NCBI GenBank assembly: GCA_030581615.1
Contig: JAKTTT010000003.1
Coordinates: 372,001-436,000 of the forward strand
From: Alloascoidea africana
Lineage: Eukaryota > Ascomycota > Alloascoideomycetes > Alloascoideales > Alloascoideaceae
Reading direction: 5' to 3'
DNA: 64,000 nucleotides
Position numbers and translations under genes: made by a program. The notes under the pieces are model-generated. The model made no database searches, was not told the DNA's origin, and saw only the letters and a list, made by a program, of their open reading frames with translations. Positions 1 to 12,600 of this stretch are shown piece after piece; within the stretch, counting starts at the first letter, position 1, and each line of letters begins with the position of its first letter.

Positions 1-2773
1 GGCTCTGGGAGTTGGAAATCGGAAGCCAGGTTGGGGAAGTCATCCCCCAGTGTGGTTGGCTTTTCTCTTGGTGCATCGACTGACAAAGCTCTGAGATAAT
101 ACTTGAATTGTTCTTGTGTCGTCGATTGTGAAAAGACCGAATCAATAAACTCTTCAAATGTAATCGTCTCGTATTTAAAATTCTTCTTTTGGAAACTTAG
201 ACTACCTTCGTCAAAAGGTGCCTTGTGAACCACAATCTGTCTCTTCCCGTCAACTCTGTCTTTCAAATACTCGGATGTCCATTCTTTAAGACAAGGGCCA
301 AGATCACAATTCGTAAATATAATAGGCTTCTTGCGGACTTGGACTAAAGACCATTTTGACTTTGAAAGTTGCGAAAAAGGAATCCTTTCAATCGGTTTAA
401 TCTCTTCATGTTCCCCTTCCTCATCATTAACAGCACTTTCTATCTTTGGCACAACTTTTGAAGAAGAAGAAGGTTCAGTCTCAGGAATCAACTTTATCGA
501 GTTTGTTAGATTTGCAAGTATAGTCTTTGCCTTTTTCGAAGTCCTTGGTACCAACAAAAGCATCCCATTCCAAAACGAACCAAAGGAAAAGCAAACGGCT
601 CCTCCTCCTATACACATAAACGCACTTTTTGTTGTACCATCACCATCAGACTTGAAACCATACGGGACTTGTGGTAATTGAACCAAATTGAAACCTACTA
701 AAAGAGGAGCTTTTTTCCATATTCTCTCTGGAATTTGAATTTGTTGAATGTCCCCGCTTTCAACATTAACAAGACAAAACGTGTTTGTCCTGTCAAATAG
801 AAATCGGCTTGAGATTCCTCCTCCAATTAGCACACTCGTGCTGTCCATAAACCTAGACTTGGCACCATATCTGGCTAGAAGAGCTTGATTATTCTTGGGT
901 TGGAAAGGAGATACTGTGAGGGTAGGCCCATCTGCAGGGGGATTTGAACTCAAGGATACTATAAAAGAATCCTGTTGTAGTACATTTTCAGCATTGAACC
1001 CTCCTGTTAGCAATCCTAAACCAGTGGTACTATTCCAAGTGAAAGAGCTCCCTTTTCTCGACCTCAACTCTGTTCCATCCACATTGTTGTAGATAACTTT
1101 GGGAAATATCCATTTGTCCGATTGCTCAATGTCGAGAAAGATAAAAGCAGGCTCATTGGAAGGTTCCGACAACCCGCCAAAAACGAGAACTTGAGAATTT
1201 GCTATTGAAACTGTACAATGATGGCTGCGGGGAGTAGGCAAGGGTACAATCGGTGTCCAAAACCATTCACTCCGACCATTGTCAACAGTTTCAAAAGTGA
1301 GTCTCCAGCAGTCTGATAGAGATGACGCTGGCTTGGTTCGTCCTCCAATGAGTACCAGTTCTGAAGACGTGTCTGAGTAACAAGTCAGCGTATGTGCGGC
1401 CCGTGCAGGCAAGGTGTTGTGTCTAATTTCAAACTTTTCGGTGTTTGTGACACTTGGATCAGTTGAAGGAATCAAAACGCTACTTTTCAGTCTGGATGAT
1501 CCCAACCCTCCTGTTACTACCAGAGATCCACTCGCAAGAGTATCTGCACCGGCAAACTTGCGATTGAGCTCTGGGGTCTCCTCTTTACCAACCGAAAATT
1601 CCCATTGAGTATGGTTGTTTTCTTCTTCTTTTATTTGATCTCTGACGTCGTTGACCGATCCAGATTTAAATATTGGTTCTGAACCGTGGGTAGAAGCATG
1701 TAAAACAATATAATGTTGACAAAAAAGATAAAATTCTTCCCATTCGTCAAAATCCTCAATTGTTTCCACAACTTCCTTGACATTTGACGGAACCTCATCA
1801 TTCCAAAAAATACCTAGGTTCACCGCTTCCACAAACCTTTCAAATCCCAAGTTTTTGAATCTCGCCAGTTGGGATTCTAAAGTAGGATAGGTTGGTAAGC
1901 AGTTTAAAGGAGTTTTCAGATGGTTGAAATGTGAAAGCATGGTTCTTGCAAATGGATGATCGGGTCCCGCTGGTAACATTTGCTCAAGAAGGAGAAAGTG
2001 TGTTGGGATATTAAAACTTGAAGAAAGATTAATTATAGAATCGGCATCTTTGGGTTCCATATACATCAATGATACCTCTGCTAGAAAAATCAAAACTTGT
2101 GTTTTGTGAATCAGGGACGAAATTGCGTTTTTATACCGCTCACCATCTCGAAGATTGCAACCAACTGCTACATAATTAGGAGTTTCTAAAAATATTGATT
2201 GCTCAGAATTTGTGGTGTTTGCCTTTCCGCCATGTATGATTTGCATCAGTTCAGGAGATGCCCTAATCATCGCAATCTTGTTATTCATCAGCTCTTCATA
2301 GTCCACATCCACGAATCTGAGTTTTTTGCCCGGTTGGGTTTGTTTATCGAGATATTCAAAAGGTAGAGGGTCGCTTAAAAAAAACATGCGGTTTCGTTAG
2401 TATGTAAAGGCTTGATAAAATCTGAGCAGATAATAATAATAGCATACTATCCACAACCAAGATTCACAATCGTTATTTCACTGGCACTTGAACCTTCAAT
2501 AATTTTATCTAGAGATCGACTTATAGCCTCCATCCGTATCCAATATCCTCTATTAATTACAGGAGATCTTCTTTGTGGCTTTTTCACAAAATGACGGAAA
2601 AACTCTTTTGGCTTTGATCGCTTTACTTCATTTTTCTGATTCAATTTTGCAATCTTTGGTAAATAAAGCCTTTCAACCGATCTTTTCGAAACAATCGAGG
2701 AGTTGTTTGTTCCTTGTACAAGCAAATCCGCAACGTGCTTTTTCCTGTTCCTTTCGATTGCTCGTTCAGGCAT
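1..2773 (-). CDS. PPM2: tRNA wybutosine-synthesizing protein 4, LCMT-Kelch-JmjC fusion (partial)
   Basis: SAM-dependent methyltransferase/methoxycarbonylase of the wybutosine pathway, acting on G37 of tRNA-Phe. The N-terminus shows the family hallmarks [20 protein letters not shown] and [10 protein letters not shown], then the SAM loop NLGCGYDPLPF. That loop is rebuilt only when an intron (2374-2447; GTATGC donor, perfect TACTAAC branch point at 2396-2402, AAG acceptor) is removed, leaving exons 2448-2773 and <1-2373. Kelch-like blades follow the methyltransferase (for example [17 protein letters not shown] and QVLVFGGLS). After about residue 760 comes a segment with [16 protein letters not shown], resembling the start of the JmjC/Cupin_8 domain found in filamentous-fungal fusions and in human TYW5. 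The Saccharomyces protein is about 695 residues and lacks this part. The window ends before any HxD iron-binding motif, so JmjC activity cannot be judged. No stop interrupts the frame. Confidence 0.92.
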
Positions 2774-3776
2774 GGTTTTTTTGTTGTGGGCTTCTTCCCC
2801 TTAATTGTTTCTCACGAGATGACTTTTTTCAAAATGCGTGTTGGTGAAAAAAAGTGGTGCACCCACAAACCTCTTCACGCATTGATAACTTTTTTTTGAT
2901 TTTGAACCACCATTCCAATCATTTACTCTTTGATGCTTTCAAAGTTTGGTGACTTTTAGAATATAACTGGAATCATCTAGTTCCGGGTATTGCGTATGGA
3001 TTAAGAGGAGACCCGATATTTTTTGATCATTGACTCGATTCACCCTTTAATCACATTCTATTAAAACTACCAAATTACTCGTTTCCAGCGGCGAGAACCA
3101 ACTTATAAAACAGTGCAAAGGGTAATCAGATTGTTTCAACAAAGGTTTTTATACTTTTCATACGAACCTCAGTGTTTAAATCGCCTCTGGTAAACTTCTG
3201 TAGATATTTCCCTCATACTGGTCAGAGGTGTTTGTTCTCATCCCAGAAAGGACAGGTCCTTCACCATAATAGAGCCCTCTACGGGAAAACTCAGACAGTC
3301 CACCCCTTTCAATCCATAGATCCGATTCTATTCTTGCTCTTGGCATTGTTAAATGTGATGTTCCTGCTCTTGAAGACCAAGGTAACTTCAATAGGGTGAG
3401 AATGGCACTAATGACCACCGTTTGGAGTGAAAGGAGATTCAATTTGCTAAGATTATATAAACACTTTTTGATATACAAGCCACTGTATTAGAGGATATCA
3501 GTTGCGAATGATAACGTAGATTACAGGCTATGTATTGTAACCTGCCACAACTGAGTCAATTCCTCCCCCAAATGCTATTCTCCTAGCACAAACACAATAT
3601 CTATAACTTCAACTATGTTTTAAACTACATTTCCCAACTTTTCAACCCAGCAAAAAGTAAATGTGTGGTTGAAGTGGTGGTGGTTGTTCAGAACCAAGCA
3701 AAACAAAATATCCACTCAGTTTGTGAGGCACTGTATATTTTGGACTAGCCCGCACCAGGACTCCAAAATTACAACA
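2774..3776. other. Divergent intergenic region between PPM2 and FIG4
   Basis: About 1 kb separating two divergent start codons, so it should hold both promoters. Reading frames here are short and lack recognisable protein features. I see no RNA gene or repeat. Confidence 0.6.
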
Positions 3777-6700
3777 ATGGCTCATTCACTTCCATACGAA
3801 GAGCCATCCACGTCCCAAACCCAAAGAGAATCTGGTTCCTCTAACGTGGCCTCAACCATTGGCAGAGACTCGAATGCACCAGAGGAGATGGCAATGCTAG
3901 GACAGCAAGAATCACCAACATCTCCATCAGATGTCCCAGAGCTGGAGTCAGAGCCAGAGCTCCTACAACCAGGGCCAGAATCTTCTAGTAAAAATCTCCA
4001 TGGAGGAGTTCGCTGGTTTGATGAGAAAAGCCGACGAAAGCCAACACTCCAGAAGTACACCCTTTACGAGACGAAAACACGGATGTACATTGTGGGCTCT
4101 AATGCGCGGGAATCTATCTATCGCGTCCTGGAAATAGACCTGACAGTACCCAAAGAGAAACTGAGCATTATTGAGGATAATGTTTTTTACACACGACATG
4201 AAATCATGAAAGTGTTACAGGGCTTGAAAGAAGAGGCAGAAGCTGATGGGGGTGGACTAAGAAATCGACTTACTGGCTGGGGTTTACTAGGTTTTATCCG
4301 TTTCACAGAAGGTTATTATCTGAACATGATTACAAAAAGGAGAATAGTGGCGATACTAGGAGGGCATTTTATCTACCATATTGATGGAACAAAACTAATA
4401 CCTGTTGCCTCTTCAAGTACATACCGGAAACCTCCTAGGAATTCGGAGGAAGCCCGATTTTTATCGACATTTCAGAATTTAGACATTAGCAAGACATTTT
4501 ACTTTAGCTATACCTATGATCTAACGCATACTCTTCAAACAAACATCAAGAGGGAAAAGGAGCGGGCTTTGAATTCTCAGTCGATTGGAGTGTCGACACC
4601 GTCGTCATCTGGAGGCGAATCATCAAAGCAAGCACGAACATTTGATCTTAATGAAATGTTTGTCTGGAACAATTCCCTTTTAAGTCCAGCTATTGAGATT
4701 TTTGATTGTGTTTATGATTGGTTCCAACCAATAATACATGGTTTTATAGACCAGGCATCTATTTCAGTATTCGATCGAAAGGCTTATATCACTTTGATAG
4801 CACGGCGATCACATCATTTTGCAGGAGCAAGATACTTGAAAAGAGGTGTAAATGACCAAGGAAATGTGGCCAATGAGGTGGAAACCGAGCAGATTGTGTG
4901 TGATATGCTTACAACTTCTTTTCATGACCCAGCATTGGGGTTTTACAATTCTCCCAGATATACTTCCTATGTGCAACACCGTGGTAGTATTCCTCTATTC
5001 TGGTCTCAAGAGGTTACAAATATGACGCCAAAACCGCCGATAGAAAGTATGATAATGTCTTACAATAGTTACTGATTGAAAATCAGACTCTAACCTTCAA
5101 TAACAGTTAACGTTGTTGATCCATTTTTTAGTGCTGCTGCTCTTCACTTTGATGACATGTTTCGACGTTATGGCACTCCTTTACTGGTTTTAAACCTGAT
5201 AAAGGTAGGTTTGATTTTTTTTTTTCATGCTTTTGGTTATGGCTTATTCTAACTCGACTTGAGTAGTCCAAAGAAAAGATTCCAAGAGAATCAAAACTTC
5301 TCAAAGAGCTCGACCAGTGTATTACCCAGTTGAATAGCTTTTTGCCGTCAGAGGACAAGATACATTACACAGCTTGGGACATGAGTAGAGCATCAAAATC
5401 TCGAGGATTGGATGTGATAGAATACCTAGAAAACTATGCAGATATGGCTCTACAGAAAACCGGCTTTTTCCATAATGGATATAATCTGGTCGAAATGAAG
5501 TTGCAAAAAGGTGTTTGCAGGACAAATTGTATAGACTGTTTAGACAGAACGAATGCTGCACAGTTTGTCATTGGGAAAAAAGCCCTTGGATACCAATTAA
5601 AGGCCCTTGGCATCACCGAAACAACAGAGCTGGATTACGATTCCGATACTGTGAATTTACTCACCGAATTGTTTCACGACCATGGAGATACAATTGCCTT
5701 ACAATATGGAGGCTCCCATTTGGTGAATACAATGGAAACATATCGGAAGATCAATCAATGGAGTAGTCAATCTCGAGATATGATTGAGAGCATTCGCCGT
5801 TTTTATTCAAATTCTTTTGTGGACCAACAGCGACAGGAGGCAATTAATCTGTTTCTTGGCAACTACGTATGGGAAAAGGGACAACCAATGTTGTGGGATT
5901 TGTATACCGATTATTATCTTCACAACGATTTTTGGAAGAAAAGCAAGTACAAAACTAGTTACCAGCATTGGTGGACTGATTCAAATCTCCATACGAATGA
6001 GCAAACACAATCGAACCATAACAACAATGAAACCATTCAAAAATTAAAAATGCTAATGAGGCCCAGATTGGAGATCGGTCCATCAGGTTTTTACGATAAC
6101 TACTGGAATGAATGCTATAGACCACGAATGCTGACTTCTCTGTCAAAGTTGTTTGAATATAACATGAACTCGACCGTTCGGTATGTACCTCCAGCATCGA
6201 CCTCTTCTTCAGAGTCTCTTGACGTGATGGTTGGTCCGTTTAAATCGCGAAAGTCAACTTTAGTCGAAAAGAGAAAACGGCATAGAGACAAGGAAACTGA
6301 AAACCGGAAAAATACAGTGTATAATGAGAAAGTATCCGGAGACTATTATTATACTTCAAACGATTTAAAAGAGAAGAATTGGGATAAAGAGAAATTAGGC
6401 GTTATTGAGGAAGATAGTGCGTATCCTGCTGATGACGCATTTAATCAGATCCCCGTTTCTGCATTCAAAGCCAGTGCTGTTGTCTCGACAAATAACAAGT
6501 CAGATTGGGGTAGTATATCTACTAACCCTTCTCTTCCTTCGTCCTCTGCTGCTTCTGCGGCAAGTGGAGGAGGGTCAACATTAAACAATGATGAAAAGTC
6601 TAGTAGCACTTTCAAGAGGCCCGGGAAGCAGGCGTTACAATGGCTTTTGACCCCCAACACTCAGCCAATCGTGACAAATGATGGAGCAAGTGGCGATTCC

Positions 6701-7462
6701 AAGTCTCACTCGCACTATCGTTCAACACCATTGTTGGGAGCAGGAACCACTTCTGAACTGCGATCTCGAGATGCACCTCAGCACATGGTTGGTAAAAAGA
6801 GAAATCCCAACGATGAGTTGAGCATGATTGTTAATAGGCAAATGTCGCTTGATGTCGATGCTGAATCTACCGCTATTTATGAAGAAAGCATAGAGGTCGG
6901 AGAACTTTCTTCGAGCCAGAATTTTTCAAAAGAGCATAGAGGGTTGAAACAAAACAAACAAACATCTTTTTTCTTACCCTCAACTACGTTACCATCTGGA
7001 GTATGGTCTTTTTATAATGAGCCAGAAGGGTCTGGAGCAGGAGCCGCTACCTCTGAAGCATTCAACGCCCAGGACATTAATAACAAGCCAGATAGTTTGA
7101 ACAAGACTAAAAACGCGACGGATGAAATACTAGGCCAAGATGTCGAATCATTCAATTTCCCCCCGGCTATTATTCCAATAGTGAGTAGTGCTGATACTGA
7201 AGTGTACCAGAGGTCTTATTCTCTTGCCAATGCCGGGACTATAGGCTTTCAAGACGGTGATTACTCTGCAGCTGATTTACATGGGTTGGGAATAGTGGAT
7301 ACGAACTATTTTGGTGGGCTAAAGGATACTGAGGGGAGTCTCAGCATTAATAAAGGAAGTAATGGCTATCTAGGAACGTTTATAGACAAGTCCACGTACA
7401 TGGATTATAAACGATGGGTTGGTGAAGAAGACTATGACTCTGGAATAGCATCTGCAGTTTGA
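3777..7462 (+). CDS. FIG4: Polyphosphoinositide phosphatase Fig4 (SAC domain)
   Basis: PtdIns(3,5)P2 5-phosphatase that works with Vac14 and Fab1 on the vacuole or late endosome. Three exons: 3777-5046, 5107-5204 and 5267-7462. The introns (60 and 62 nt) have GTATGA and GTAGGT donors and CTCTAAC/TTCTAAC branch points. Splicing restores the SAC segment [17 protein letters not shown] and then LVLNLIKSKEK. The catalytic CX5R motif is intact in [12 protein letters not shown], near residue 544. The family N-terminal motif [17 protein letters not shown] lies near residue 95. I chose the ATG in the context ACAACAATGG; the frame is open further upstream but without another suitable ATG. The product is about 1187 residues, versus about 880 in Saccharomyces, the excess being a low-complexity Ser/Asn-rich tail after the SAC domain. 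It ends with [10 protein letters not shown]. Confidence 0.93.
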
Positions 7463-9683
7463 AGGTTAGGTTACTAGATAGGCGTTTAGATATTACTAGG
7501 TTGAATTTGGATGAAATGAATATTCCGGGGACATTTTGTCTTCACATGTGTGTCTCTATCAACTAAATCTATGGGTTGCAAGAATGTGGGTGAGGCAACT
7601 TAGAATTACATCAATACGCATCATCGATCTGAGGAAGGACATTGAAACTTTTTGAGTTTAAACACCTGATCATGCTCCTGGAGGTGTATAGGTTGAGTGT
7701 AACCATCTAAAGTCAAGTTCACGAAATCCGCCTTATTTATCTGAGGAACATATTCATCTCTTTTCGTTGAGAGTAGATGGAACGGATATGCCATAGCAAG
7801 AAATCCTTTTCACAAAGTTGCTCACCGGGTCCGCTTGGAATTAGCTTTTTCTCAGCTGATATATGACTCTGTTGTCTCAGGCAGGATACTAAACAATGAG
7901 CAAGATATTTGGGTCAAAGAGTAATGTGGATTCTAAAAGCTAGGTGTATCGTACTAGTCTCTCATTCTTTTACTTTTTGAGAGAATTAAACATGATGCTT
8001 ACTTTTTGACTTTTACAATAAGGTTATCTCAACCACAATCATACAGGTCTTCCAGTTGTGAGGACATGTGAAACATTTGACCTCTCCTTCATTATGCCAC
8101 TATAGTCTTGGCAAACAGAATGGTGGTCAATTGTCTCGGCCGTCAAATTTTGTGCTATGACAAAGATGAGTATAGAAATGTACAGAGAATAGAGAGAATA
8201 CGGACATTTTTTACAAGTGTATTTGTGCTTCTCTGCAGAGACTCAAGGGTAGTTCTTGAAGGATTATGGACGCGAACAGATATTCAAGACTTGACGGTTT
8301 TTGAACTAAAGAGAATTGAGCCTTGCAACAGAGAGAAAGCGTGATGCCCATGGTAATGTATTGTTCCCAGGTTTGGCAACGTATAATGCCAAATTATGCG
8401 AGATCTCTCAATGATAGCCTTTTCTTCTCTTCCTTGACCCTCTTGGCTGGGCATGGAAAAACTAAATCTACCAAAAAATTCCACCTCTCTCAACTATGCT
8501 CTGGCAGTTTTTAAATGATGATTTTGAAATCTAATTGTTGTTTTATACGCTTGGTGTACGCATTTATTTTGTCACTGAGCAGCGTTATTTCCCGATTCGT
8601 ACAGCTACATACATCTAAATCTTTCACGCTTTGGCAACCGTCTACGTGTGGATTTCATATTCACGAGATCCAAAAGTATCCAAACAGCAGATCCCGTGGT
8701 GGAAAAGGGGATTTGTGCATCTGTAAATTGGGAAATGCGATCTCTAGCGGCAGCAGGAGGTGGATAAGCGAAGCAATTCGATAACAGTTTATGTGCATGA
8801 TTTTTTTGTCGCCGAAATAGTTCCTGAAAAATTAATAGGCCTTGGTAGTTACTGAGCACTGAGCTATTCTGGTAAACAGGATGTTTGTGGCATTTTGGTC
8901 GATCAGCCGGTTTTTGAGACCGAACACACAAGCTTAGAACGAAGCCAGCACTTGTTCGTCACGGAGGCGAAACTGATTTGACGAGCTATAGCTCTCTCGT
9001 GTAAATTTGACCTATCAGTACAACTACTAGACAAGTCATGCCACGAAGCTTTGCGAACCAGATGTGAACGGTCAAAATCGCCCAGGGCACGGTACCTGAG
9101 CCCCATAACCAAGGTCCCAGGAACCAAAACAGAGCCTCCCCGGCGGTCTCAACCGTCGCGCACAAACGAGGCTCTTTCTCGCAAATTGCGCCCGCCCCAA
9201 GGGTCCCAAGGCGTGTGGAAACTGGCCTGTGCGCGCTTAGCGCCGGACTGCTTTGCAACATGCCCGCAGGCGGAATGCATACGCGCCGCTCCTCGAAAAA
9301 GACCACCCACCGTGCTCTTCCCGGTTTCGTACCGCCCGGAGCTGGCCAGCAGCTTCCCGAAGCAGTAGTAATTGGAAAAGACGAGATGCGTGCGGCCAGT
9401 TCTGAGCGGGAGCTGATTCGGGCTCGGGCCTCTGTGGGCAGGGCACAGAGAAGAAGCTCTTTGGAAGCATTTTTGTGTTTTTTTCGTGAGGGCTGCGGCG
9501 GCGCACAGTTAATTAATTTAAAATTCAATTCCAACGTGTGACAAGGAACCATCTTCTTTTTTCCCTTTTATCTCGCCGCTCTCTTTTCGTTAACTCCCTT
9601 TTTTTCAGTTCTAGTACTCTTTTTGTTGTGCTTCTTTGGTTTGGTGGCCTGGCTCTACACTTCCCTGGTCCCAATCCCGAGAG
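7463..9683. other. Long intergenic region with GC-rich promoter-proximal block
   Basis: About 2.2 kb between two plus-strand genes. The first 1.4 kb is AT-rich and featureless. From about 8930 to 9540 the sequence becomes clearly GC-rich. Overlapping open frames on both strands there look like a by-product of composition rather than genes, since none has a recognisable domain. A pyrimidine-rich stretch lies at about 9550-9610, just before the next start codon. Confidence 0.5.
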
Positions 9684-12600
9684 ATGGCAGGCTTGAAGCA
9701 TCGGCTCTTTAAGCGTCGAAACTCAAAACCGCCTACCGAGGAACCTTCCAAGGTTGAATACCAACGGCATGTGGACAGTGGATTTGCGGAAGACGAGGAT
9801 ATCCACATAACGGTTGGTGCTGACCTGGTAGATAACAATCACCTCTATGACCAACCCCATCACCAGAAAACACTAGAGAGCAACGGACGTGGCCTGGACT
9901 CCGGTATGCTTGGACGGAAAAAGTCCATGGGGTTTCGACAGAGCAGAAAGTCGATACCAGCTGCTGCTGCTACTGCTGACGTGGAGGAGACTCGAGGGTC
10001 GTCCACTCCAGAGGCTCTGGCATATTCAATCCCATCAAAGAACAGCACCAAGGAGGAGTCTGGACGAGTACACACCCACAAATCATCCGAGACTCTGCTG
10101 TCGAGGTTCAAATCGATTCGAAGTACGAGGTCGAAACGAAAGACATCCTCAAAAGTGGCACGGTCTGTGCCTGATCCAGCTGAGCCTGGTCTTGATGATA
10201 ATGATGGTGTAACCATGAAGAATGGAGCTGACGCCAACACCAAGAGGTTCTCAACCGTTTCAAAGTTCTCATACCAGGCTTCTCCCGCCGCTGGCAAGAG
10301 AAGTAGTCTTTTGTCTAGCGATACGCCTGACTCCTTCATGCTAAGCTCCGGCAGATTCGATGATGCTTCTGTAGACCTCTTGCTTGACATTCCAACGATA
10401 GGAAACGAGCCAGGCAACAGGGGTTCCGCTATTTCCGACTTTTCATTCATCCGGTTCGACGAATTTAATAGTGGTGGCAGCTCCAAGAATAATACTTCAA
10501 GAGCGGGAAACACGAAACAACAGGGCTTTCTTCATCATCGTCAGCAGAAACAAGCCCAAAGGGCTTCTCCTGCCCAGGTGCATATTCCAACTAGCACTCC
10601 GTCCAGCACCAGGCCTCAGATGAATGTGACAGTTCCACCGGTGCCTTACAGCTCCAGCAACAAGACAGATTTATCGCCAACCCCGAGCGCACACGCAAAG
10701 GCAAGCACGGGCCCTTTTTCGTCGTCTCTACCAAGGCCGAGGAGCCAGGATCGCATGAAAGTTGTCGACACCGGCCCCAAAATGCCTGCAACTACCAACA
10801 ATGCAACATTCAAAAGGACAACTGACAAATTGGGGTCTGCTCAACAGCAGAAGAAGGTCGTTTTTAGGGATAGGGCCGGTGCAAACACGCCAAACGCTTT
10901 TTCGCCAACTACGCGAGAGATCCAAAAGTCCCTCTTAAATGCAAGATCGATGGGCGACTTGAAGGCGATTAGAAATCCAAATTCTGATCCCAGAAAAAGG
11001 TATTCGTCCCCTACCTACTTTGTGTCTGAGCAAGACGCCATACTAGAAGCCAGGGAATCGGACGAGGAAGACGAGAGTATAAGGCACTCGTATCAAAATA
11101 CGCAAGTAAATCAACCTTATAACAGACAGCAAAGGATTCAATCGGCAGGAGAAATAGAATTAAAAGGTTCGAATCAGATACGTAAATTTCATTCAGATTC
11201 TCCAGTTGTATCGCGGACAAGCGTTTTTTCTTCGAATAACGGTGCAAATGAAGATGAAGATGAAGGTTCGCACTTGAAACCGTCTTCAACCGCGTCGAGC
11301 GGTAAAAGCGTCTTTTCAACTCTTCGAAAAAAGATATCATCCCGAAACATCAAAAAGGATGCTGAGAAGACAAAATCCAAAAGTGCGGAAATCCTGAAAA
11401 GTTCAATCTCAAACCCAATTCTTCAACAGGGCACCACTGGACAACAACTATACACTCCACTTTCAGCTTCATTTGGTTCATATAGTTCAATAAACGATTC
11501 TGTGGGGACAAGCGGGAATGCAAACTCAATCAAGGAAGCAGATAGTCCAACAGACAGTTGGAAACGGTATTCCTCGACCTCTTCAAAGTACACGTATTCC
11601 AAGTCATCATCTTCGCCGTTGAATCAAACTCTCACATCGAATACCTCTCCTAGTCTTTCAGTACACGAAATTAACAACGGCTACAGTAATGGAGCTTCTT
11701 TAATTACTGCCCCTGGCACGAGCTCCAGTCCAACCGAATTCTCGTCCAAGTTGGGAAAAATAAACGCAGACGATTTGGATCTTGATACACCAATTCCAAT
11801 ACCCCCGCCTCCCTTTGCTTCGTCTAAAATGGGACGTTCAAACACAACAGCATCTCCTTCCTCCACTACTGCCACCTCCAACAGCAGTTCGAGTAAAAAA
11901 TCACCAGGAGCAGTGGTTTCGCCAAAAGAAAAGTTTCTCCAGAGATGCCGATCTCTCAGAGTTGTACGCTCGTCAGAGTCGATAAATGGAATGGATGATT
12001 TTGAGGTGGAAAAGAAGCTTGCTGATGCAAGTAAGCGACTTTCATACACAACTACAGGATCTAAGAATCGGCTGAGCAGCTATGGGAATCTGGAAGATGA
12101 AGAGGTCAAGTTGAAAAACGTGCGAAGAATATCTCTGGGGAATAGCAATGCCAACATGAGCAAATCAAGATCAGCGTCTTCACCAATGACATTGATTAAT
12201 AACAACCGCGGCAAACAGGGGAGAAACAAGTACGGTGAAGAGGATGAGAATAAACTTGTGGATCTTACGGATAGAATGGTAAAAATTGAAAAGAACGTGA
12301 ACAAGTATCTTTCCAAGATTGAGCCTTTCAAAAGAATTCCATCAAATGGTTCTCTTGATACAATTAACGTTGGCGTCGACAGTGGAAGCGAGAATGGTAA
12401 AATCAAAAAGACTGTGTTGGTTGCTCAATCGAACAATACTACTAATAAGGACAATTTGACACCGTTGAGTGCTGGAACAACTACTAGTAGCAACCTCAAT
12501 GTCAGCGCCAACAATTCCAACAACAATAGCAACACTGAATCAAAACGAAGATCAATAGTGTCATTTTTCAACTTTGAGCTCAAGTCTCGGAATAGTGTGT

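Noticed and set aside
3663-3776. N-terminal extension of FIG4
   Set aside because: The upstream open codons begin only with non-ATG triplets; the ATG at 3777 has a good context and gives a normal N-terminus.
8986-9552. A 188-codon minus-strand frame in the GC-rich block before the DysF gene
   Set aside because: Overlapping open frames on both strands at the same place indicate a composition effect; no recognisable domain.
9860-10513. A 217-codon minus-strand frame inside the DysF gene
   Set aside because: Antisense shadow of low-complexity Ser-rich coding sequence.
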